This document shows, piece by piece, positions 1-7,950 of a DNA stretch of 64,000 bases. Location: contig NZ_JAPEPT010000001.1 of the NCBI RefSeq assembly GCF_026339995.1, positions 1,376,501-1,440,500 of the forward strand, read 5' to 3'. A program made the position numbers and the translations under genes. This DNA comes from Streptomyces sp. NBC_01481 (lineage in GTDB: Bacteria; Actinomycetota; Actinomycetes; Streptomycetales; Streptomycetaceae). Below the pieces are notes generated by a model, which was not told the origin of the DNA, did not search any database, and was given only the letters and a program-made list of their open reading frames with translations. Positions within the stretch are counted from its first letter, which is position 1; every line of letters begins with the position of its first letter.

Positions 1-576
1 GAGCGCGACGGGGAGAGCCGCGAGGCCCTGCTCGCCCGCGACAAAGAGCTGGCCCGGTCGCGGCAGCCCGCGCAGCCCGTACGCTTTGTCGGCCTCGACA
101 CCTCCGCCAGTGCGCTCTCATACGCACTCGACGCCGGCTTCCTCGACGACGCCGTGCACGCCGACCTGGAGGCGCACGAGCCCACACCGGAGCAGCACGC
201 CCAGTTCGCCGGTACGGACCTGGTGATCTCGACGGGCTGCCTCGGCTACGTCACCGAGCGGACGCTCAAGCGCGTCGTCGAGGCGCAGGGCACCCACCGG
301 CCCTGGATGGCGCACTTCGCGCTGCGGATGTTCCCGTTCGACCCCGTCGAGCACGCGCTCGCCGAACTCGGCTACCGGACCATCCATGTCGAAGGCGTCT
401 TCAAACAGCGGAGATTCGCCTCTCCGGAGGAACAGACGCTCGTCCTGGACACGATGTCGTCCAACGGGGTGGATGCGCGGGGCCTGGAGGCGGAAGGCTG
501 GATGTACGCACAGCTCCACCTTTCGCGGCCGCACCGCCCGTCCGGCCCCAACGATCCGAATCGAGAGCAGAGTTGA
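1..576 (+). CDS. class I SAM-dependent methyltransferase-like protein, C-terminal part (5' end outside window)
   Basis: The frame is open from base 1 to the TGA at 574-576, so about 191 C-terminal residues are present and the start lies upstream. VRFVGLDTSASALSYA fits the second strand and acidic loop of a Rossmann methyltransferase, and DLVISTGCLGYV fits motif IV; the SAM-binding glycine loop would lie further upstream. The stop overlaps the TTG start of the acyltransferase downstream (TTGA), so the two are translationally coupled and probably act together, perhaps on an acyl or quaternary-amine metabolite. Substrate unknown. The family call rests on partial motifs. Confidence 0.7.
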   Translation, partial: ERDGESREALLARDKELARSRQPAQPVRFVGLDTSASALSYALDAGFLDDAVHADLEAHEPTPEQHAQFAGTDLVISTGCLGYVTERTLKRVVEAQGTHRPWMAHFALRMFPFDPVEHALAELGYRTIHVEGVFKQRRFASPEEQTLVLDTMSSNGVDARGLEAEGWMYAQLHLSRPHRPSGPNDPNREQS

Positions 577-2387
577 AGATCAGTCAGGATGTAACAGGCA
601 ACGCGACCTTCGCCCAGGAGGACAGCCTTCCGCGCGTGCCGCTGCCCACACTGGAGGCGAGCTGCGAGAGGTTCCTCGCCTGGAGCGCGCCGCTGCTGAC
701 CGCCGACGAGCGGGCGGCGACGGAGGCGGAGGTGGCCGCCTTCCTCCGGCCCGACGGCCCCGGCCGGGTGCTGCACGCGGCGCTTGAGGCGTACGACGCC
801 ACGGAAGGCGTGCACAGCTGGCTCGACACGTTCTGGCCGTACCGCTACCTGGGCCGCCGGGACCGGATCGCGCTCAACGCCAACTTCTTCTTCCTGTTCC
901 AGGACACCGGCCAGGCGCAGCTGGAACGGGCGGCCGGGCTCGTCGCCGGGGCGCTCAACTACAAGCGGCAGCTCGACCAGGGGCTCATCCCGCCGGTGGT
1001 CCAGCGCGGCGTGCCCCAGTCGATGGTGCAGAACAAGTTCCTGTTCTCCACCACCCGAATCCCCGGCGCCGAGCTGGACACCGTACGCGCCCCCTACACC
1101 GAGGCATGGCCGGGCCCGTCCGACGCACGGCACATCGTGGTGTTCTTCCGGGGCGGCATGTTCCGGCTGGACGTCCTCGGCGAGGACGGTGTCCCGCACA
1201 GCCTGGACGACATCGAGGCGGGCCTGAGCGCCGTCATGAAGGCCGGCGCGGAACCGGCGGACGTGCCGGTGGGCCACCTCACCACCATGGCCCGCGCGGA
1301 ATGGGCGGCCACCCGGCAGTCCCTGATCGCCTCCCACCCCAGCAACGCCGAGGCTCTCGACGACATCGAGACCGCGCTGTTCTGCGTCTGCCTGGAGGAC
1401 TTCGCACCGGCGGACACCCAGGAGGCCTGCGACGAGCTGTTGTACGGCGACCGCGGCAACCGGTGGTTCGACAAGGCCGTGTCGTTCGTCGTCTTCGCCG
1501 ACGGCCGGGCGGGTATCAACATCGAGCACTGCGAGCTGGACGGGACGACCATCCTCAGCTTCACCGACGCCCTGCTCAGCTCCCCGCCCGAGGAACACTC
1601 CCAGCAGTCCGGGGCCCGCTCCCAGGGGCTGCCCGCGCTGGAACCTCTCGCGTTCGAGCTGGACGACACCCTGCGGGCCCAGGCACGTTCGGCCGCCGAA
1701 GCGTTCGCCGCGTACGGACAGGCCACCGCGACGGCCACCGTCTCGTTCGACGACTTCGGCGCCACTACGGCCAAGGCGCTGGGGGTCTCGCCCGACGCGT
1801 TCGTCCAGGTCGCCTACCAGCTGGCCCACCAGCGGGCCAAGGGCGACCTGGGCGCGACGTACGAGTCGATCGCCACCCGCCAGTACCGGCACGGGCGGAC
1901 CGAGGCGATGCGGGTCGTCACCCCGGAGATGGTCGCTTTCGTCGCGACGATGGAGAACCCCTCGGCGGACTCGGCCACCCGCCGCGCCGCCTTCCATGCT
2001 GCGGCCCAGGCCCATGTGACCCGCGCGAAGGAATGCCAGGCCGTTCAGGTGCCCGAACAGCACCTGTGGGAACTGGAACTGATCCAGCGCCGCCGCGGCA
2101 CGGAGCTCGGAGTCACCGAACAGCCCGCGCTGTACCGCACACCGGGCTGGCTGACGATGCGCGACGACTACCTGAGCACGAGCTCGGCGCCGTCCCACAA
2201 CATCCAGTACTTCGGCTTCGGCTCGACGAGCCTCCAGTGCATCGGCGTCGCGTACGTCCTGCTGCCGGAACGCTTCAACGTCTACCTGAGCACGCCGCAG
2301 GCGGTGGCCGACCAGATGCACACGTTCGCGGACAGGCTGCGGGAGGCGGTGGCCGAACTGCGGGAACTGCTGGGTTCCGAGGACTGA
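573..2387 (+). CDS. carnitine/choline O-acyltransferase family protein
   Basis: 604 residues, matching the carnitine/choline acyltransferase family, which moves acyl groups between CoA and a hydroxylated quaternary amine. Visible hallmarks are the N-terminal PLPTLEASCERFL segment, the conserved WLDTFWPYRYL and NFFFLF stretch (about residues 87-110), the catalytic histidine in INIEHCELDG (His319), and STSSAPSHNIQYFGFG near residue 530 corresponding to the STS substrate-binding region. The TTG start at 573 overlaps the stop of the methyltransferase by 4 nt, implying coupling. Family members are well known in eukaryotes and sparser in bacteria. The natural acceptor here cannot be read from sequence. 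Confidence 0.88.
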   Translation: MKISQDVTGNATFAQEDSLPRVPLPTLEASCERFLAWSAPLLTADERAATEAEVAAFLRPDGPGRVLHAALEAYDATEGVHSWLDTFWPYRYLGRRDRIALNANFFFLFQDTGQAQLERAAGLVAGALNYKRQLDQGLIPPVVQRGVPQSMVQNKFLFSTTRIPGAELDTVRAPYTEAWPGPSDARHIVVFFRGGMFRLDVLGEDGVPHSLDDIEAGLSAVMKAGAEPADVPVGHLTTMARAEWAATRQSLIASHPSNAEALDDIETALFCVCLEDFAPADTQEACDELLYGDRGNRWFDKAVSFVVFADGRAGINIEHCELDGTTILSFTDALLSSPPEEHSQQSGARSQGLPALEPLAFELDDTLRAQARSAAEAFAAYGQATATATVSFDDFGATTAKALGVSPDAFVQVAYQLAHQRAKGDLGATYESIATRQYRHGRTEAMRVVTPEMVAFVATMENPSADSATRRAAFHAAAQAHVTRAKECQAVQVPEQHLWELELIQRRRGTELGVTEQPALYRTPGWLTMRDDYLSTSSAPSHNIQYFGFGSTSLQCIGVAYVLLPERFNVYLSTPQAVADQMHTFADRLREAVAELRELLGSED

Positions 2388-2464
2388 ACCGCCGGTAGGC
2401 TCGGGCGGCCGTGCGGTTCGGCACCTCTGACGTTTCGGCACTTTCGACATGAAGGAGAGCCAAG

Positions 2465-2884
2465 TTGACGGATCCAGCCGACGTCCCGCCCGAGCTCGTC
2501 GCCCGGCTCCGCCCGCTGTGCCTGCGGCTGCCGGAGGCGTACGAGGAGGAGGCGTGGGTGGGCACCCGCTGGCGAATCCGCCGACGGACCTTCGCCCACG
2601 TCCTGCGGGTCGCCTCGGGCCGTCCACCCGCCTACGCCCTGGCCGCGGCGAATAACGACCCGGTCACCGTGCTGACCTTCCGCTCACCGAGCCCGGAACT
2701 CGAAGCGCTGAGCAGCGCGGGCCATCCGTACTTCCGGCCGGCGTGGGGGAGAGATGTGGTCGGCATGGTGCTCGGCGACGCGGTCGACTGGGACGAGGTC
2801 GAGGAACTGCTCACGGAGAGCTACTGCGTCCTGGCGCCGAAGAAGCTGGTCGCGTCGGTGGACCGACCTGCCGCGGCGCCCTGA
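2465..2884 (+). CDS. MmcQ/YjbR family protein
   Basis: 139 residues. The start is TTG 2465, chosen because AAGGAG lies 8 nt upstream at 2452-2457. The fold resembles the YjbR/MmcQ family (CyaY-like, often listed as DNA-binding): an N-terminal helix ending in LPEAYEEEAWVGTRWRIRRRTFAHV, a central strand region, PYFRPAWGRDVVGMVLGD, then DWDEVEELLTESYCVLAPKKL. Function of the family is poorly defined. The gene stands alone between the acyltransferase and the left end of the IS630-like element, which begins 17 nt after the stop. Confidence 0.8.
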   Translation: MTDPADVPPELVARLRPLCLRLPEAYEEEAWVGTRWRIRRRTFAHVLRVASGRPPAYALAAANNDPVTVLTFRSPSPELEALSSAGHPYFRPAWGRDVVGMVLGDAVDWDEVEELLTESYCVLAPKKLVASVDRPAAAP

Positions 2885-2900
2885 GCAGCCGTTCGGCCCC

Positions 2901-2930
2901 CTAGTGCTGTGACCGGGAAGGTTTGCCGGG
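2901..2930 (+). repeat. left terminal inverted repeat of the IS630-like element
   Basis: Begins CTAGTGCTGTGACCG, continues GGAAGGTTTGCCGGG. It pairs with 4064-4093 over 30 positions with five mismatches; the outer 15 are perfect. Confidence 0.8.
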
Positions 2931-3013
2931 TTCACGACCCCAGAGGGCTTGCGTCGCGGGTCGGCGCCAAAATGCGGTGTCCTCGGGACGTGGTGTCCGT
3001 TACCGTCCGCCGG

Positions 3014-3778
3014 ATGACTCTTTCTCACGACGTGTCAGGGGACGGTCCTGCCCTGGTGCTGCTGCATTCCTCGGTGTGTGACCGGCGCATGTGGGACCCG
3101 CAATGGCCGGTGCTGGTCGACGCCGGGTACCGGGTGGTCCGGTGCGACTTCCGGGGGTTCGGCGACTCCCCGGTGGCGGACCGCCCGTACGGCGACGCCG
3201 GAGACGTCACGGACCTCCTGGAGCACCTGGGCATCGAGCAAGCCGCACTGGTCGGGGCCTCGTACGGCGGACAGGTAGCCCTGGAGGTGGCTGCTACCCG
3301 TCCGCACGCGGTCACGGCCCTGGTGCTGCTCGGCTCCGCGATGCCCGGGCATGTGCCCGGTCCAGCGCTGCGGTCCTTCGCCGAACGGGAGGACGCGCTG
3401 TTCGAGGCCGGCGACCTCGCGGGGGCCGTCGAGCTGAACGTGGAGACGTGGCTGGGTCCGGAGGCCGGTGACGAGACCCGGGAGCGGGTCCGCCGGATGC
3501 AGCGGCACGCGTTCGAGGTGCAGTCAGCGGCAAAGGAGGAGTTCACTCCGGCCGAGGCGCAGGTCGACCTCTCGCAGATCAAGGCACCCTGTTTGGCCGT
3601 GTCGGGCGCGCACGACCTGGCGGACTTCCGCGAGATCGCCGCCCGTCTGCCGGAGCGGATCCCCGGCGCCCGCCACCTGGAACTGCCGTGGGCCGGCCAC
3701 CTGCCGGGCCTGGAACGGCCCGGCGCAGTCGCCGACCTGCTGACGCAGTTCCTCCGCGAGACAGTCCCCGGCACCTGA
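3014..3778 (+). CDS. alpha/beta-fold hydrolase, carried inside the IS630-like element
   Basis: 254 residues. ATG 3014 is preferred because homology begins at once (MTLSHDVSGDGPALVLLHSS); upstream in-frame codons look non-coding. The triad is visible: nucleophile Ser83 in GASYGG, Asp in SGAHDLADF, His in WAGHLPGLERP; the oxyanion region is LLHSSVCDRRMW. The fold covers esterases, haloperoxidases and ester or lactone hydrolases, so the substrate cannot be named. The frame is intact. The position between the two terminal repeats, replacing most of the transposase, suggests it is cargo carried by the element. Confidence 0.85.
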   Translation: MTLSHDVSGDGPALVLLHSSVCDRRMWDPQWPVLVDAGYRVVRCDFRGFGDSPVADRPYGDAGDVTDLLEHLGIEQAALVGASYGGQVALEVAATRPHAVTALVLLGSAMPGHVPGPALRSFAEREDALFEAGDLAGAVELNVETWLGPEAGDETRERVRRMQRHAFEVQSAAKEEFTPAEAQVDLSQIKAPCLAVSGAHDLADFREIAARLPERIPGARHLELPWAGHLPGLERPGAVADLLTQFLRETVPGT

Positions 3779-3796
3779 AGGCGCCACGGCCAAGCA

Positions 3797-4047
3797 AGCC
3801 GTCAGGCGGCAGCGAGCAGGGGCCCGCCGCCCCAGCGGATGGCCTTCTTTTTGTGGATCACATCACGGACGGTGTCCTGGTCGGCCTGGACCAGCTGGGC
3901 GATCACCAGCACGCGGTCCGCCGGCCGAGGCCAGCAGCATCATCGCCCGCCGGTGGCGGACCGGGCTCGTGCTGTCCCGGCGCACGATGCGTTGTAACTG
4001 CCGGCCCTCCTGGTCGGTCCTCTCCGGACCTTGACCGGCTCTGCCAT
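3797..4047 (-). pseudogene. IS630-family transposase remnant (N-terminal fragment, frameshifted)
   Basis: Read leftward from ATG at 4047 (MAEPVKVRR), the typical N-terminus continues only after a frame change as TDQEGRQLQRIVRR, RRAMMLLASAGG, and after a second frame change as VIAQLVQADQDTVRDVIHKKK. This is the helix-turn-helix part of the transposase. The DDE catalytic domain is absent. Two frameshifts and loss of the 3' three quarters make it non-functional. Confidence 0.75.
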
Positions 4048-4063
4048 CGCAGCTTCCGAGCAA

Positions 4064-4093
4064 CCCGGTGAACCTGTGCGGTCACAGCACTAG
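4064..4093 (-). repeat. right terminal inverted repeat of the IS630-like element
   Basis: Reverse complement begins CTAGTGCTGTGACCG, matching the left end. The last bases (CTA, 4090-4092) also supply the TAG stop of the neighbouring leftward methyltransferase. Confidence 0.8.
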
Positions 4094-4761
4094 CCCAGCT
4101 TCGGACGGCCGCCGCGCACGAGCAACGTGCCGATATGGCCCGACTCGGGCGCATCGATCTCTTGGGCTTCTGCATGGTCGAATCCGGCGCTGCGCAGGAG
4201 CTCTTCCCAGGTGGACGGCTCGTAGCTGTAGCGGTACGTGTACATCGCCTTCCCGGCGAACCCGCCCTTGTACATGCCCTGTGGGCCGTACGCGCCGGGA
4301 ATGGCGGGCGGCTGGGAGAAGGCGAAGACGCCGCCGGGATTGAGACGTGCCGCGACAAGAGGGAAGAGCCTCTCCGGGTCGGTGAACCAGGCGGCCCCGA
4401 AGTTCGAGTAGATGGCGTCACAGGTCTCGGTACTGGCTGCGAGAAAATCAAGGACTTCGGCGCACACGAATTGCACCCCCAGCGGCCCCCAACGTTCGGC
4501 GGCGGCCTTCACCATGACAGGCGACAGGTCGATACCGCTGGCCTTGACACCCTTCTGGGCGAGGTGAGCGAGTGCCCGCCCGGTACCGCATCCGATCTCC
4601 AGGACACTTTCCGGGTTCCCGAGCAGTTCGGGGCCCGGGCCGTGCCCGGCGTACTGGGTCCAGCAGAAAACCGGCTCCGCGTCGGGCATGTCTTTCCAGG
4701 CGCTCTTGGCGAAGGTGTCCCACAGCTCGCGTTCGTGGTCGATGTTGTGCAGAGCAGCCAA
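4090..4761 (-). CDS. class I SAM-dependent methyltransferase
   Basis: 223 residues, ATG at 4761. Motif I is VLEIGCGTGRALAHLA (about residues 53-68), the acidic loop is IDLSPVMVKAA, motif IV is CDAIYSNFGAAWF, and RLNPGGVFAFSQ follows, which is the usual small-molecule methyltransferase layout. The TAG stop lies in the outermost bases of the right inverted repeat of the IS630-like element, so insertion occurred at, or remade, the stop codon. The stretch GAYGPQGMYKGGFAGKAMYTYRYSYE is a lid region probably contacting substrate. Target unknown. Confidence 0.85.
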   Translation of the reverse strand: MAALHNIDHERELWDTFAKSAWKDMPDAEPVFCWTQYAGHGPGPELLGNPESVLEIGCGTGRALAHLAQKGVKASGIDLSPVMVKAAAERWGPLGVQFVCAEVLDFLAASTETCDAIYSNFGAAWFTDPERLFPLVAARLNPGGVFAFSQPPAIPGAYGPQGMYKGGFAGKAMYTYRYSYEPSTWEELLRSAGFDHAEAQEIDAPESGHIGTLLVRGGRPKLG

Positions 4762-4841
4762 CGTTCTTCCTCCGCAGGGTGATTGGGACCGCGGGTGCCC
4801 CCGCCGGAGAATGCGGTGCGGGGGCGCCCACTCTAGGTGTG

Positions 4842-5351
4842 TCAGTGGCTGTCAGGCACCTTGTCGTCGCATGGGGAGCACGACGCGCCGTCCATGGCCC
4901 ACAGTTCCTCGTCGGCCCGGAAGCCGTTGGCGTTGATGAAGTCGGCGGTGCGGATGACGAGTCCGTCCGTGCGGCGCTCGATGAGCGGCGCGTGGTGCTT
5001 GTACCGACCGCCGTTGTAGATGTCGCAGACGGCGAAGTACACGGGGGTGTCGAGGATGATCTGGTGAACGCCCACGTCCACGACTTTGCCGACACCCAGG
5101 TGCACTTCTGGATGCTCCATGGCCGTGATCGTGTAGGCGATGGCGTTGTCCAGGATGCGCTCCGCCATGTTGCGGACCATGACGTTGTCGCGCATGAGGA
5201 GCTTCAGTTCCCGCTCCCACAGGTCACCCTCGGAACCGGGGCTCTCGAAGACGTTGTACGTGCACTCCTTTACGTGCGGCCGTACGGCGTTGAACAGGGC
5301 GCGAGGGTCGCGGAACGTCGTACGGCTCCGGCTGTCGAGCATGAGGGTCAT
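4842..5351 (-). CDS. conserved protein of unknown function (may be translated separately)
   Basis: 169 residues from ATG 5351, which has its own strong Shine-Dalgarno (GAGAGGAG at 5361-5368, about 9 nt away). That argues for independent translation even though the upstream ATPase frame runs into it. Conserved-looking stretches include RALFNAVRPHVKECTYNVFE, VMVRNMAERILDNAIAYTI, FAVCDIYNGGRYKHHAPL and a cysteine pair near the end (ASCSPCDD). No family is recognised. It lies between the ATPase and the methyltransferase ending at 4090, all leftward, and so is probably co-transcribed with both. Confidence 0.6.
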   Translation of the reverse strand: MTLMLDSRSRTTFRDPRALFNAVRPHVKECTYNVFESPGSEGDLWERELKLLMRDNVMVRNMAERILDNAIAYTITAMEHPEVHLGVGKVVDVGVHQIILDTPVYFAVCDIYNGGRYKHHAPLIERRTDGLVIRTADFINANGFRADEELWAMDGASCSPCDDKVPDSH

Positions 5352-5879
5352 GTCGGTAATGCTCCTCTCGATCGGTTCCTGTGGTGCGTGATGGCGCTGG
5401 AGACCCAAGGGGCATGAATCTCGGTGCCGGTATCCGCCCACGGCTGCTTTGGAACGGGGCGGGGCTTGTGGGACCGACGTGGCGTCGTCCGTAGTCCGGA
5501 AGGTGCAAGTGACGACCTTCCCCATGTCGGTGATCGCTGTTTCCCAGTGGTCGGTGAGTGCCTCCACCAGGACGAGGCCCCGACCGCTTTCCTCAGAGAC
5601 CGAACTCCGCTGCTTCGTGGGCGGAGCGGTCACGGTGTCACTCACCAGAACGGTCAAGCAGCGGGGTGCGGGCTCGATCACGAGGTCGCAAATGCCCTCG
5701 GCGTGCACAAAGACGTTGGTCAGTAACTCGCAGACGACCAGGAGCACGTCGTCTGTGAGGGCTTCGAGGCCCCAGCCATCCAGGTGGAGAGCGATGTCCC
5801 GGCGGACCGCACTCAACTTCGCGGGTTCTACTGTCAGGCTCATGCTCAGGCACTGGTCGATGTTCGCCCCGGTAGTCAT
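4842..5879 (-). CDS. anti-sigma-type ATP-binding protein reading in frame into a downstream conserved protein
   Basis: From ATG 5879 (GGAGGAG just upstream) the first 120 or so residues form a GHKL ATPase of the RsbW/HATPase_c_2 type: N box ELLTNVFVHAEG, Asp box LVSDT, glycine box GRGLVLVEALTDHW. Such stand-alone ATPases are very common in Streptomyces, usually beside HTH regulators, as here where an HTH/TPR gene diverges. No in-frame stop follows; the frame continues through a low-complexity linker (about 121-176) into a second protein ending at 4842. ATG 5843 is an alternative start. Whether a 345-residue fusion or two products is made is unresolved. Confidence 0.65.
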   Translation of the reverse strand: MTTGANIDQCLSMSLTVEPAKLSAVRRDIALHLDGWGLEALTDDVLLVVCELLTNVFVHAEGICDLVIEPAPRCLTVLVSDTVTAPPTKQRSSVSEESGRGLVLVEALTDHWETAITDMGKVVTCTFRTTDDATSVPQAPPRSKAAVGGYRHRDSCPLGLQRHHAPQEPIERSITDMTLMLDSRSRTTFRDPRALFNAVRPHVKECTYNVFESPGSEGDLWERELKLLMRDNVMVRNMAERILDNAIAYTITAMEHPEVHLGVGKVVDVGVHQIILDTPVYFAVCDIYNGGRYKHHAPLIERRTDGLVIRTADFINANGFRADEELWAMDGASCSPCDDKVPDSH

Positions 5880-6083
5880 GGCTCCTCCAGCGGGGGTATG
5901 AACCCGAACTTTCCCCATGCCCGTAGCTCCTGCCGCTCTCGCCCGGTTCTTGTTGCTGACAACGTCAAGACAACCGCGCCGAGTTGGAGTGATCCACGGC
6001 ATCGATGCGGCACTCTTGATGCACATCGCGTGCACCGGAGGCCACCTGGGCAAGGGAGGTGGAGCACGGGAGAGGAGGCCTTG

Positions 6084-7340
6084 GTGGGCTTTGCTGAGCG
6101 GCGGAAGGTCCTGGGTTACAGTCAGGAAGGGCTTGCTCATGCGCTCGGAGTCGACCGCACAACGGTCGGTCGCTGGGAGAGCGGAAAGACCGTGCCTCAG
6201 CCGCCACTACGGCGCAAGCTTGCAGAGGCGCTGCAACTGGACCTTGCCGAACTCGACGCACTGGTGCCACAGCCACGAGCCAACTCTCAGGAGTCCGCAG
6301 GGCCGCCACCTAGCGACCGTCCCGGCCCGGGAGACATCGACGAAATGATCCGACGCGAATTTCTGCGCGTGCTCGCCATAACGGGCGCCCTGGCCGCCCT
6401 GCCTGCCGACGAAACCGCGGCACTCGCTGCGGGCGTGCATCGCGGCACCTCGGCGGATTTCATGCGGATGAACGATCACCTGTGGCAGGTCTACCAACTC
6501 GCCCGCGCCAAAGGCTCTGTGTACCCGATCGTCCGCGATCAGCTCACGGCACTGAACAAGTCACTGGACGGACGAGCCGACGCCGAGGCGCAAGCCTTGT
6601 GCAATGCCGCAGGTGACCTCTTCCAGCTGGCCGGTGAGCTGGCCTTCGACAGCAACCGCTACACAGACGCTGCTGCCTCCTACGCTCTTGCCGCATCAGC
6701 CAGCAAAGACTCAGGCTCCTTCGACCTGTGGGCCTGTGCGCTCGTCCGGCTCGCGTACGTCGATTTGCACGAAGACCGGTACAGGGAGGCCGCAGCCGTC
6801 TTGTCGGTTGCCGAGAGAGTGGCAAAGCGTGGCGACAGTTCCCTCGCGACGCGGCATTGGGTCGCCTCCGTGCAGGCCGAGGCACACGCCGGACTCGGTG
6901 AATTCACCGCCTGTGAGCGCGCCCTTGATGAGGCGGCGAAGGTACTGGACCTCGGCGGGCTGGCGCACAACAGTGGCTGGCTGCGCTTCGACGGCTCCCG
7001 GCTGGCCGAGGAACGCGGAGCCCGCTACGTACAACTCGGGCGCCTCGACCTTGCCGAGGCAGCCCTGACCACCGCCCTCAGCCAGGGACCCCTCGCACAG
7101 GGCCAGTCCCTACGGCGACGAGGAGCGGTGCTGACCGACCTTGCCGCCGTCGGAGCGAAGCGGCACGACCTCGAGCAGGTCCTGACCTACGGCTGCGAGG
7201 CGCTGCACCTGGCTCGCGAATCTTGCTCCGGCTACGTCGCCCGTAGACTCCAGTCCCTACGGACTGAGTTCGGCCCCATCGCCGGCGACCACCGAATCGC
7301 CGAGCTGGACGCCGAGATCAGCGGACTGACCACGACGTGA
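6084..7340 (+). CDS. XRE-type HTH regulator with TPR-like C-terminal domain
   Basis: 418 residues from GTG 6084, chosen for AGGAGG at 6073-6078. Residues 1-60 are a classic XRE helix-turn-helix (RRKVLGYSQEGLAHALGVDRTTVGRWESGKTVPQP). The remainder is alpha-helical with TPR-like units such as AGDLFQLAGELAFDSNRYTDAAASYALAA and YVDLHEDRYREAAAVLSVAERVA. Such regulators bind DNA through the HTH and sense a ligand or partner through the TPR part. The gene is divergent from the ATP-binding protein and overlaps or abuts the small gene at 7355. Confidence 0.85.
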   Translation: MGFAERRKVLGYSQEGLAHALGVDRTTVGRWESGKTVPQPPLRRKLAEALQLDLAELDALVPQPRANSQESAGPPPSDRPGPGDIDEMIRREFLRVLAITGALAALPADETAALAAGVHRGTSADFMRMNDHLWQVYQLARAKGSVYPIVRDQLTALNKSLDGRADAEAQALCNAAGDLFQLAGELAFDSNRYTDAAASYALAASASKDSGSFDLWACALVRLAYVDLHEDRYREAAAVLSVAERVAKRGDSSLATRHWVASVQAEAHAGLGEFTACERALDEAAKVLDLGGLAHNSGWLRFDGSRLAEERGARYVQLGRLDLAEAALTTALSQGPLAQGQSLRRRGAVLTDLAAVGAKRHDLEQVLTYGCEALHLARESCSGYVARRLQSLRTEFGPIAGDHRIAELDAEISGLTTT

Positions 7341-7354
7341 TGAGAGGGGCAGGC

Positions 7355-7720
7355 ATGTCGCAGACCGAGGGCGCGCGACTGTTTCGTGAAACCTGGATCG
7401 CAGGTGTCCATGCGCATTTCCCCGGCGAGCCGAAGCCCAGCTACGTAACCCCTTGGGAAGAAACCCCCGACTGGGAGCGGGACGCCGCTGGTGCCGTCTA
7501 CGAGCAGGTGCGCCAGTTCCTCGGCGTCAGCGACGGCCACGCCTCCCGGCTCACCCGTGAGCAGAAGGGCCGCTTCGTCGCGACTTGCTGGACCGCCCAG
7601 ATGTTCAGGCAATTCGAAGATCCGAAGCCGGGTTACGTGGCCGACTGGGCTGACCTTCCTGACTGGCAGAGGGAAACCGACTCGGACGTCTTCGAGGCGA
7701 TTGAGAAGTCCTTGCGCTAG
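7355..7720 (+). CDS. small protein with two copies of a Trp-rich repeat
   Basis: 121 residues from ATG 7355 (GAGG at 7344-7347); ATG 7340, overlapping the regulator stop, is the alternative. It contains an internal duplication: PKPSYVTPWEETPDWERDAA (about 27-46) and PKPGYVADWADLPDWQRETD (about 90-109), each followed by VYEQV or VFEAIE. No enzyme motif or membrane segment is seen. The repeat looks like a small helical binding unit. Tight coupling to the HTH/TPR gene suggests it works with that regulator or its signal. Function unknown. Confidence 0.7.
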   Translation: MSQTEGARLFRETWIAGVHAHFPGEPKPSYVTPWEETPDWERDAAGAVYEQVRQFLGVSDGHASRLTREQKGRFVATCWTAQMFRQFEDPKPGYVADWADLPDWQRETDSDVFEAIEKSLR

Positions 7721-7950
7721 GACCACCTGTCCGTCTATCAGCGCCACGGGAAGCGCTCGGCGCCCTCGCCATCGAGATGGAGCGGGTGGCAGCCGTCTGA
7801 CAGCGGCCAGGGCCGCTGCGTGAGTTGAGCGGTAACTGTCGTCCATGAGTGACATCCGATGTCGAGGCCGTCATGCCTGAGGGTCCGCCCCCGCTTCCTC
7901 CGCCACACGACAGGGTGATGTTGAGAACCAGTGCGCCGTAGCCTTCGGCC

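Larger units (their letters stand above)
2901..4093. mobile_element. degenerate IS630-type element with a hydrolase gene inside
   Basis: Imperfect terminal inverted repeats bound this segment: 2901-2930 (starting CTAGTGCTGTGACCG) and 4064-4093, about 25 of 30 positions matching, with a TA dinucleotide at each edge as expected for IS630 targets. Inside the right end, leftward, is a broken transposase N-terminus (3797-4047). The rest of the transposase is missing and its place is taken by a rightward alpha/beta hydrolase gene. The element cannot move by itself, but its ends look usable in trans. The IS630 assignment is from the remembered N-terminal pattern of Streptomyces transposases and the TA target; it is not a database match. 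Confidence 0.7.

Noticed and set aside
372..2627. Long leftward open frame of 751 codons across the acyltransferase
   Set aside because: It is antisense to a gene with clear family motifs; its composition is Arg/Gly/Pro-rich as expected from the opposite strand of GC-rich coding DNA.
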